This document shows positions 41,782-53,700 of a stretch of DNA of 64,000 nt, piece after piece (the first letter of the stretch is position 1; the number at the start of each line of letters is the position of its first letter). The notes beneath the pieces are model-generated. The model was given only the letters and a program-made list of their open reading frames with translations, was not told where the DNA came from and searched no databases. A program made the position numbers and the translations under genes. The DNA is from Stichopus chloronotus (lineage: Eukaryota; Echinodermata; Holothuroidea; Aspidochirotida; Stichopodidae): positions 20,251,358 to 20,315,357 of the forward strand of contig SFZH01000008.1 of NCBI GenBank assembly GCA_021234535.1, in the 5' to 3' direction.

Positions 41782-44700
41782 CATATATATGTATGTATGT
41801 ATATATATATATATATTAGAGTACTTGTAGTATGGCATTTGAATTGTTCATCCCGTTTCTTACTTTTCTCGACTAGGATACTGTCATTGTCATTTCCTGT
41901 TTGCAAAGGTTCTGGACGTGCGAGAAGTAGACCGAATGGTCTCATTCACATTCGCACTTATATCATGGAAGTATTACCTTAATTCTTCCATGCCTGTGTC
42001 ATGTTTATCAAATGAATCATGACGACTCTTCTTAAAGGAGCACCGCATCAATATGTAAGGGCTTCCTGAATAATTTGAATAGAAACACTGCTTTCTCTCA
42101 TGAACGCCCCATCTTAGTTGCACATTTCACAATCAACGGATATTCGATTCTGCGTACACTACATCGAGCACATCGTATATAGCCTACATCATGCTGTAAT
42201 TGTGACAATGACCACGCCATGCGCGGTGGAAAACTAGGTCATATTTATCCTATCTGGCTATGACTGATAACTAATGTGTACACGCAAGTTTGTTAGACGA
42301 TTGTGGTTTATAGTGTTAGGGTAATGCCATTTTTTTATTTTAATCGTACTCAAATTTAATTTCATCTTACTTAAGTTACAATATCTTGGAGTTCCATTTA
42401 CCACCAGTCTACAAAGGCAACATGTTGGAAACTTCGAGCCATTTCGAGTAGGTGCTATTAAGTTCGAACAACCTCTCTACATACAAATACGTTCATTCGG
42501 GAAGGCACTGGAACTTTGATCCCTTCTTTATTTATTACGATGTCTTGAACAGGTACTCTCTAAAAGATTCTTATGGGGAAAGTTCTAGAAAGTGCCTTTT
42601 CCTATGTATACCACTTTAAGTCTTGAGGTCCAAGCTGTGGTACCAGGTACCACCCTAGAAATAATTAAAAATAAGTCTATTTGTTAATCAAGCCCTAAGT
42701 AAGTGAACAGCGATATCACTTCAGACTAATCAAACTTTTACATTGTAATCTGAATCTGTCTGAACCTGAAGTCTGAACGATTAATTACATTTTAATTGAA
42801 ACTTAAGAGCAACACCCTCGTTGTATTTGTCCCCTGCTTGGGTACATATTTATAAGCATTCTTTTCTGTCGCCAGTCAGTGACAATGGATAGGAATTCTG
42901 TTTGTTGAAGGACCCCACAAAATAGGCCCACACTGGTAGGTCAATTGCACCCTGAAAGCAGGAAATGGAGTATTTACTCTAGTCCAACTTAATAGTTCGA
43001 CATGTTCAAACTGAAGAAAACTGAATAGCGGCCTCTGTTTAGCGCAGTCTCTGATTTCAAAGAACGTAAATCAAGACTAAAGCAAATTATACTAAATTCA
43101 GTGATATCTAGACCTTGTTACTTTTCACACCACATGGTAACAGATCAAAGGTGTGATATTGATTATGTACATTTGCCTTTGGTAATTCCAGTTGCGTAAT
43201 ATGACGCAATCAAAGTCTTAATATTTAATGCAGGAGTCTCACTATAATTAGAAATTTCAGTTGATACCTTCCATAACTATTACTGTGTGTCTCAACTTAA
43301 CCGAAGGACTGAAAACCCCAGAAGTCTTCTCTAACTGCAAATTGTAAAGGCAGTTGACCACCTCAGTAATAATTAGTAAATAATTTGAATATTTAATCAA
43401 CCGCAAAGAAACAAACGAGTCGGCTAATAAAGATTGATATTTTACAAAAAATTAGGAAAATATTTCTCTCTATTTTACAGAACCAAATCTAAATAGTCAT
43501 CTTTCGTTTCGAAGTAATGAACATTCAAAGAAATATCCATTTCAAAGTGATACAATGAAGTATGGGAAATCTGCACACAGGCACTACTGTATGAATATCC
43601 TTTGTGTTTTTTTTTTTTTTTTTGTGATCGTCTTAATAGGAACGTTACAAGAGTATAAAAGATATGACCTGTAAAGGAGGATATTACTAGTGAAATACGT
43701 CCTACATACAGTATCTTTTTGCACTTTCTCCAAATCGTGTAGAAGCACATTGAAGCATATTGAAAGCCATTAATGTCAGAGTCCAGGTAAACATTGATAA
43801 CCAAACGACATTCCAAATTCAACCTAGGGGAAGGCATAAAAGACATACTCAAGAATATTCTCATGCAGAAATTGTCATTGGCAGAACATTTTTTTATCAC
43901 AAATCTGTTAAATAGATATGCTTCTATACGATTCGGAGAAGACAGTGAAAAAATTATGTAAGATGTATATCACAAGTACCCTACGCTCCTTTAAGGGAGA
44001 TATATAGGGTATTCAAAATGCACCAACATGGTAGATACAGAAAATAGCTTTAATCGTTATTAAACCATTCAGGATCATCAATAAACATCTGCAACAGTTT
44101 CATTACCACAAAACATTGCTCATAAGATGAGTTACAGTCGATGCATCATTTGAATTTTTTTGAACGTTTGGTTGAACAAATTACTCTTGAGCAACAGATT
44201 ACTGAATTTCTATCTGTGAGAAACTTGATTCTTTGAAAGGAGGCCATTTTCCCTATTTGGAAAAATCCATATATCATTCTGTGTTTGTGTCCACAAATAT
44301 TTGTTTTAAAAATATGGTTCTGTTTTGTGAAACAAACGTCCTATTTCCCTTTAATTTCCATGACACCTTCAGGGAATTACGCAATAAACCGAATAAAATT
44401 TCTCATTGTGTCAAATGTCAAAATTAGGAAGGCACTTAAATTCCCAAGAATTAAAAAAGACTTCTTGAGGTAATTTGTCAGTGTTACATGGCATCTTATT
44501 ATCTGGGAACAAATGGGAGGCTTTCCCGCCCGGAGAAGTCTTTTTTTAAGCAGATGTGTCTTGAGTTGTGAACAAGATATCTGTGTACAGTTTGAGGTGT
44601 TCGAGGTGGAATATTGATTTTCTTTCACCTAAGAATCTCTTAACTTGTCAGTACAACATCCCGCTTATAGTAACCTCTGCCATTATTTTGATATCGAAAC

Positions 44701-47700
44701 ATTCATTCTTAAGATTCCATCAGTTAGTAATTGCATCATGCACTTAAACGAAGCACTAGACATTCTTATCAAATCCGTGACAAAATCCTATTTGATTTGA
44801 TCTGTTGTACGACGAACAGACTTTGTAGAAGAAAATAAATAAAATGTACCATCAATATACTTTCCACTTAGGCCAAGTGAAGAAGTTATTATGCTCCTTA
44901 ATTTCCGTACGTGTTCCGATGACTACATGCTAGAGATGTCGTTGTTCCCTAGAGGAAAAATCAGGGGCGTTCCAGGCTGATTTTTATGAGCCACTATTCC
45001 ACTATTTTATTAAATATATCAGACAAACGTATTGTGAAATTTCCTTAGCATCGAAACTGTGAGCTCAAAATTATGCTAGTAGTCCAATATAACATTTTCT
45101 TGGCAGGTTTTTTTTTTCATTTTATTCATGCCGTGCACATATATCAAGAACCAGAGGCGGCAGTGAGAGAGGGGTCATAGGGGCAATCTCCAGGTCAGAA
45201 CCTTTGCCCCCCCCCCCACAGTTGCCCCCAGTCAGCTGAAGTGAAATGACAAATGCATACATATATATGTCTATTCCCTGTTTATATTCATATCCTTCTG
45301 TTCTAGGAAGTCCATGAGACTTATTTTTTTTCACCCAGAGATATGCTAAAACCTCACAGCTTCCAGGAACTTTGCCCCTGGACCCCCAACAGGTTTTGCT
45401 GCAAAGTTTCCATATTTGGAGTATACTATTCTGAGACTTAATTTTACACCCAGAAATATACTAAAAGCTCAGAGATCTGGTGGACACCCATTGAGATCCT
45501 TCCCATGGACCTCATGAGGGGGTCCTAAGTTCTTATCTTGTCAACTTAGAGGAGAGGAATAGCCTAAATAATTAAAATCGTGTGGAATCTTTGCGCATAA
45601 ACTCGCACTTTGAACACAAAAATATACCTATACTGACATTTAATTTTTTCACCGAGAGATCCGCTGAAACCTAAGAGCTTCCCACCGGGGCTTTGTCCCT
45701 CGACCCCACCAGGGGCCCAGGGGCCCAAGGACGGGAAGAAGATATATGTAAAATCCTGATGCCGTCACTTTCAAGAATCAACGAAAGGATGTAATCTCTA
45801 CTATGTGGTACCTTTAAAGGTCACGCAATTACAATGGGTTAATATATTCAACGTTTAGTTTTAGTTTAGATTCTTAGACTGCTAAAAGTAACAAAAGAAA
45901 GTAGAGTTAATTACTAGTTTGTCAATCTCTGCTTGTTCGCGAGTGTTGTGAATGTCGAGCTGAACGCTGTGCCCATGTACCAAATGATCTCACCCCTTTT
46001 GTCGTATGTGTTCATTCTTTACCAATATCATTGTTCATTGCCTCGATCCATCAAACACCAACCGACCCTTCCACATTCATTCTGTCTTTTCTCTGTGAAT
46101 TGTGACTTGTCCAACAACCAACGGTACGGTATTTGTCCTATGCTTTCCACAAAATGCCGCTTCAAGCCTTAAAGTAAACCATCGACTGTACTTGAGTCCA
46201 TATCATAACTGCATCTAAATACAATGTATTGAAACAATGTGTCATAATTCCCTTTTAGCACGTGGCATATGACTATATTATACGATTCACAACTTTGGTA
46301 ATAAAACTCTCGCTCCTCCGAGGAGAACTAAACTGTAACTGATGAAAAACAAAAGTGAGCCGCCAAGCCTCCGTGGGGTGGGAGGTTTGAGGCAGCAAGA
46401 GGCCGCGTTGAGGATGTCCTCAATAGGCAACCCGGAAAACAACACCTTGGACATAGCTTGCCACCGGACCTCGCGATCCCTGACCTGTCCCTGGTCATGT
46501 GGGGCAATGACCAAAGCGGATAACGCGAAATGGTATCCCTCGACGCCACGGAGTACGACCGTGTGGGGAAAATGAGGAGTCAATCGTATGAGATCTCCGG
46601 AAGGAAGATATCCCCCGGCACGAAAGTTAGTATCTGAGTCTTGGCAAGAAATGAGGGGTAGGGAACCAGGCGAACCGCAAGGTTCTCGAACCTTAAATGG
46701 CCCGGCTTAACGGATAAGGCCTGCAGGCAGCTTCTCCGTCTCGTCGAAACCGCAGCAAGAAGGAACAAAGTCTTGTGAGTTAGAAACTCCAAGGGGGTTA
46801 GAATGCTCTGGCTCATGTGGGGTCTGAGCAAGAGCTCGAAACACCCCATTGATAGACTTGGACGGCGCCAGTCGCCGAACTACTGGTCTATGGTTGGCTA
46901 TCCAGAAGCAGCTGGGTAAGGATCCTGCCCAACCCACTGTGGACCAATCCGAGAAAGCTCGATGGATTGGCGCCATGGTCGAGCGGTAGTTCTTGATAGT
47001 GTTGACCTGTTTGCCCTCATCAAACAGGGTAATCAAGTGCGGATCAAGTGCATGAATTGTAAGTGCGGAGTGTGGTGGGTCTCCTTGCTGACGCGGTCAT
47101 GCAGACAACGTTCCCAGGAATTCCCTGTGCTCTGAGGGAATTCCTGACAGCCCCCATGCAGTCAGGGGAAGGTCCTGGTTCCTCAGGTGTAGCACCCTGA
47201 GGTTGTCCTGGGACACAAGACGGGAGATGGGAGACAGCTCTAGAGGGAGATCCACCAGCAGATGGAGGAGCAGTGGGAACCACAGCGCACGGGCCCTGGA
47301 TGCTCAAATCTTGAGTGGGACCCGGTGAAGTATCGCAAACGAGGGGGGGGGGGGGTGAACTCGTGAGAGTCCATGCCGCCCCAGGAAAAGGACAGCGTGT
47401 CCACCGCCAGGCCTCCGGGTGGAAGGGGCTGGGTCCCGAAGTACACCCCTTCCAGGAGATTATTGTCCTCCAGCCACCACAGAAGGTGCGGGCTGATCCC
47501 GTGGGACATCGGTAACGGGACGTGGAGGTACCTGGATGCCGGGTTCCTGAAGGACAGCAGAAAGAGAAAAACTTCTCCTTGCTTAACGATAATACAAATG
47601 AAAACGACGAAACGTGGAGGATAAACCGCTATGTATTGAATCTATTTAACAAAATAACGTTAACAGGAGATTGGGCAACCCCCTGAAGTAAATTGCGCAA

Positions 47701-50700
47701 TACACAAAATGGATAGGCTAAGAACTTGAACGTGCAGTGGCACGATAGGATAAGAGTCCCAGACACGCCGCACAAAATAAAAAAAAATATCCAACACAAA
47801 TTATTCGAAGGCGCGAGGATAAATTTGTAGAGAACTAATACTGCCAGAAATATATTGAAAATAGAACAAAACACAAGTATGCTCAAGATATAAGAGTTCT
47901 GGACGTCTTTGCAAGAGGCAAAAAACCAAGGACAGTCTCAGACTCGTTGTGAATAACTCTAGGGAAAGGCATACGAAGGCGGGCTAGGCCTAAGAGGGTG
48001 GGAGACTTGTTTTCGAGGACATTTAGAGCAAGGCCAAATGTATGCATTAGTGAGGCAAGGTGTAAGTATATGTCTACTATGTGAATTGGTGTATGCAAAG
48101 ATCATGAATGATCAACCCATATATATATTATTGTAAAACTCTAATGAAATGAGTTCTCCAGTAATTAATGTCTGCATAACATGGAGAGAACAAACATCGA
48201 AGCATGTTTTACCAAATATTACTAATATAAGACACTGAATGCCACCGTGATAGACGTGTCAACTTGCTAAGCCAGATATTATGCTGAAGATTACAGAGTG
48301 CAGTTGCTGTGTTGAGACATATCAGAGCGGTTTAAAACAGTGACAAGATTTGAACTTTAATAGCTAAAACTGAGAAATAGTATTTTTGGTCAATAATGTG
48401 ATAAGACTCAACTGGACTTTCGTTGTTTTGTTTGAGTGCTACACTGGTGACGCGAGAATAAGTCACAGAATTTATGTAGAGTGCAGTTATGTAAAATACA
48501 TTATTATTACATTGAATCCCACAACTGGGGCAAAATTCGAGTTACAGAAAGAGGTGCGTTCATTAATGCAGGGATTCTCTGATGAAACTATAAACACTTG
48601 CGGCAGTCTCTCAAAGGATAATCATTAGCAGACAAACGGAACGGTGCATTACGCAGAAATGTTTCCACAACTGCCTGCGATCCTACTTCAATAACATGTT
48701 GTAGATGAACTATTTGCTGCAGGGTACATACAGTCATTATGAGTAATGTCTTCATGTATATAATTCAATCACATGAACCGCTGACTACAAATGATTACAT
48801 TGCTATTATCCATCTTAGACTAAGGACTGTATTTCGATGAAGCTATCTGCAAAAAAAAAAAACGCCTGATCGCCTCAAAGTTGAGATGGCGTGTTTCCTA
48901 AAGCCTACGGGGCAGTTTACTTGTTGAAATTAATCGAGGGAAAGGACTTATCAATATTGTAATAAAATTTTCTCAGCTTGCATTCTATAAATTTTGAGAG
49001 TAATAAACAATGTTCTTGACTAAGCGACTGCAAGCTAATGGAATGTTTCGCTGACAATTGAATGAGATCTTAAAGAAAGGGAATAATTTTTCACCGTTTT
49101 AAACCCCATGCCAATATCTTGTTCCTAAAGTCATAGTATTGCTGTTTGAAGAAAGACTTCGCAGGTCAGGAAAGATTTCCAGTCTCGAGGTTTGCAAAAG
49201 CGCCCTTTTTTCCCTTTGAAATTGGAGACCTTATTTGACCTTCAAATTTGACACCAATTAGAATGCAGATTGGGTATATTTGTTGATTAAAATATCGGTG
49301 AAATTAAGGTCACATCTCTTAAACTATCGTAATTCCCCTTTTAAGACAGTCAAGATCATGGCAAAATGCAAAGGGCGACTTCAAAAATTTCAAACAATAT
49401 AATACATCATTTAGAAATAGACATCTTGTAAAAAAAAATACCTTCCAAACGGAACATACTATTGATAATGTTCCCACCAAAAAAGAGAGAAAAGTGTTTC
49501 TAATTTTTATGAAACATCAATTTTCATCAGTGGTCAATCCCTTTTATAAATAATCTAGTTTGGGATTAATTTTTAAGAAACTGTTTGTCATTAAATTTGT
49601 AAAAATAAGTTAGCTAGAGAAGTGGTGAATTCACACGACAGGTGCTGAGTTCACTAAAGTGGTAATGAATTCACTCCAGTAGTGGTAAATTCACAGAAGT
49701 GGAGGTAAATGATTCACTGGAGAGATGGTAAATTAATTGATGAGCTGGAGAATTCATCAAATATGGTAGTGAAATTACTGGTGGGGTGGTGAATTCACTG
49801 AAGGGTCGGTGTATTCCGTGAGAATGTGAATTCACTGGTAAGGTTGTAAACACACCCGTGGAGGTGGTGAATTCACAAATGAAGATGTCAATGTGGAACT
49901 AATTGATGAAATGGTCAATTCACCGGTGAGGGAATGAAGTGGCGATATATTTTGCAATTTCATTGGTAGGTGGTGAAAATTAATCCATTTATGACCGACG
50001 TTGGTGAATTCACTTGTGAGGTGGTAAATTCATAGGAGAAGTGATGATTTCACTGGTGATGATGGAAAACCGTTGTGTTGAATTGAATCTTGAAAGTAAT
50101 TTATGAGAAAGTACGATGACATAAATCTAAAAAGTTTGTTCCCTATCATGAAGGCAAAGTGAAAGACAGGTTGGTGAAAGTATAAAGTATAAGTATAAGT
50201 ATAAATGACTGAGTGCTTGGAACATAAAATAGCCAAATAGAAAGGAATGTCAGATATATGGTAGGTGAACATAGCTGCCAAGAAGAAACAACTTCATGTT
50301 ATGGAAACAAGAACACTTTTCGAGACAGAGCGCTTGTGATACAAAAAAAAGGTGGACCTGAAAGAAAATCCGATAGAATTTCCATAAGAAAATAAAATTT
50401 AGGCAATGCAGGTTTTACCAGAAATACAATCGAGCATCTCTCGCCACATTAAATATAGTTGTAAACCGACTACACGGATTTCTTGTGATATGAAAACATA
50501 CGAGTCACTCCTTATTTTGTTGGTCCATGTCATGGATAAGGATCTGATCACATTAATGAGTCAATTCAAAACAGTCGTCATTGTAATGAGCTCACCGTCT
50601 GGATGTGACCATACACATGACAACTCCATTAGACCAAATTAGATAAATCTAATGCCAACGGAAGGAAAAAGTACACAGTGTAGCTTAATGAAGGGTCGTT

Positions 50701-53700
50701 CACCCAAAGATTCTATCAGAAATTGAAAAGTCGGTTTGCAGAGAGTAACAGTATGGGGCCGTTTATGCTGTAATTGTAGCCACCTCTCACATTAATTCTT
50801 CGGTTCACATTTCCAAATTGTCGAGGGACAAGTGTGTAATATATTCCCCCTCCGTCGTAACAGTCTGCAACAAATGGCTAAAATAAATGATTTATGATTT
50901 GTTTAGAGGTGAACGAATGGAAGGAATGGCAACTGGGACGTGTTTTGTTGATGGAAGATGCTGACAGCCAACGACAAACAAGATTATGACCTAAACATAG
51001 CCTAATATACAGAGGCATTCAACTCAGTGACCATGTATCCAAGAGTTACCGATAAAAACAAAAATATGGCAATGGAACGAGACGCAATGGGGAGCCAGGG
51101 GCTTAAGGGGGATTGGGGGTAGGGAGGGGAAGCTTCCGTCATAGGCTTCCGATATCAAGATTAAATGTAAAAATGTGTCATCATTCATATCGCATCACTT
51201 TGATCATAAAGAAAGGACGCAATAAACTTTCATCAATTTTCCTCTTCCATTGCATGTTAGCTCTTTCATCTTGGGTTTCTTTTACACTCTAGAGATGCAA
51301 GCAGAGAATGAGGGATCGGGAAGTGGGAAGGGGCCGGGTTTGTGATAATGCTCTCCAGTATCTTCTACTGTATTTTAACGTTCGTATAAGGTGACATTCC
51401 GTCAGTCCATTGCAACATTTTTGCCTACAACCGTAATAGAAATGATGCCACGAGAGGTTGCTTTTTCTTTTTTTTTTTGGTAAAAGCTTAGGGAAACATT
51501 TGGCAATAACAGTTCTGTAAATCAAGTACTTCAATCTGGTTGACCAGTTGCCAATCTTTCAACTCTCTAAAGTCATTAAAAACTTGTCTTGAACATGACA
51601 TTGACCGATTATGGATGAGATATTCGCTTTTTGACTGTAAAAAGGTGTTTCTACTAATCTTGATCCCGTTAGTAACGATGCAATCCAAAGATGTCTTAAG
51701 GGAGGGGAGGATTAATGAAGCAAAACAGATTGAAGAACTGTTTCCGATTTAATTCAAACAATCCTCAAAGTCAAACCTAGGCCTCGAGTTTGAGAAAGTC
51801 ACAATAGTAACGTTCAGGCTACTATCGCACTTTACATTTTCATAAGCCTCACCCGCCTATAGTTGTAAGAGACCCATATCACCGCTGACATTGTGTATCT
51901 TATAGGCTGAAATGTATAGGATTTAATTGGTACATGCCACTCCTCACTTTTTCTTCCACAGGAGTTGAGGATTTCGTGGAGGGGCCCATCCTCTTCGTTA
52001 AGCAATGGTGATCTTCGTTTTTTTTCAAATACTCGTTTAAGAAGATAAATTTGTAGACATATTTTAGATGATACTGCAGTTCAAATTTTTCAGTGTTCCT
52101 CCTAAATTTTACCACCATATGTTATATATTACAACTTTCCATCGTTGTCAAAACCTATTAACAGTTATCATAATTTGGTGACAGGAACATCTCCTTGTTT
52201 AATTATAATGGAGCGACCGATGCCCTCAGTAAGTTTATTTAGTGTATATTGTATGTTAAGCAAAATAAAAAAGAATAATATACAAGTAACGGCGTCAGAC
52301 AAGTTACATGTATTCTTGTATAGACTTTAATTAAAGGCAAGCTAATCCAAAACACGTTCGTGTACATGGTCGTTATAAACTTAATTTTCTATTTTTATGC
52401 TTCATAGTAACCATTTGACTTGACATACTTTAGGCCTTAGCAAAAAAATCTTAACCATCGTGACAACAACGTTGCAAAAAAAAAAAAAAAACAAAGATGA
52501 AAAAAAAAAAGATTTGTGACTCTCAGAGAGCAAAACTATGGATATTTTACTTGTAATAACCGAATACTGGGATATTCTGTCGTTGAACGAACAGTGCAAA
52601 TGCACGCACTTGTCCATAAATGCCGGCAAGTTAAATGACTTTATTGATTTGACATATAGGACATAGTGTTTCCTGTTCACATACAGGTTTGTATTACTTT
52701 CATGTCTGTCAGAACGTACAGTAAGTACGTGATATTTCATGTTACGTGTGGTTACATTTTACCATCCTCTTATTTTAAAATAGAAGATACGAACGGAAAT
52801 GCATACTATAGTTCCCAAACCTCATATTGAATAGTAATCTAACGCTCACTTGAAAAGGAAACTTTCTGTATATACAGGAAAAGCTGGGTGTCATTAAGGT
52901 TATAGCAAAGGTTGAAAATGTTCAATGAAAATAAAATACGAAATTTCGGAATTCGAATCTTCATAAGCGATATGTCACTTTCTGTGAGGAAAAAATGGTG
53001 GTGCCTTTCCACCCATTGTTCCTTTTTACCGCAATTTATTGTTTGTTAGCCTCACTTAGAATAGAACATCTAATCGATTAAGATTCATGTCATACAACAG
53101 AGGAGAAAGTGTACGCACAACCTTGAAAACATCCCATACCTGCTAGATTTTTACAAATATGGTCACCACCCTGCTGCCCTATCGGACAGGACGATCTGGG
53201 GAGATGGGGTTGGGCGAGTACTTGCATGTGCTTAAATAAACTACAGAACAATGTTAGCATGTCTGACTAGACTATGGTAATGATATAAAACATATATGTT
53301 GCTCATATGCTAAATCATTGCAAATGAAGCAGTTCTGAACGACACTTCAGTGATATAGTCTACTGCACCATAACCGGGGAAGGAAAAGAGGGAACAAAAC
53401 TTTGAAGTCAGTTTCTTTACACTAAGTTTGGAAGTTGCAAACGTGGGTTTACATGTAAATATATGGCAGACATGTTAGATGAACGCAATAAATATCATTG
53501 GTGTACACTACACTTGCGGGTCCAGATAAAGTTTATATTAAGAAACTACATACAAGTAATTCAATATGAATCAATCCTGAGTCAAATGTTTCATATTTCT
53601 TTAATATATCAAATTACCTATACCTACGTAAGAAATATTTCCCACATTGTGGATTGTGTTTTTAACTTTAATTAAAAAAAAAATACGTATTTCATAAAAC

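Noticed and set aside
41595..41982. Overlapping Tyr/Ile-rich ORFs on both strands
   Set aside because: They translate the AT microsatellite at 41.75-41.82 kb.
43475..43900. 141-codon minus-strand ORF inside the large intron
   Set aside because: It crosses a poly-T/poly-A run giving a lysine tract, has no motif and no supporting splice sites; likely accidental.
46342..47624. Plus-strand ORFs in the GC-rich interval
   Set aside because: They are antisense shadows of the DIRS-like minus-strand remnant.
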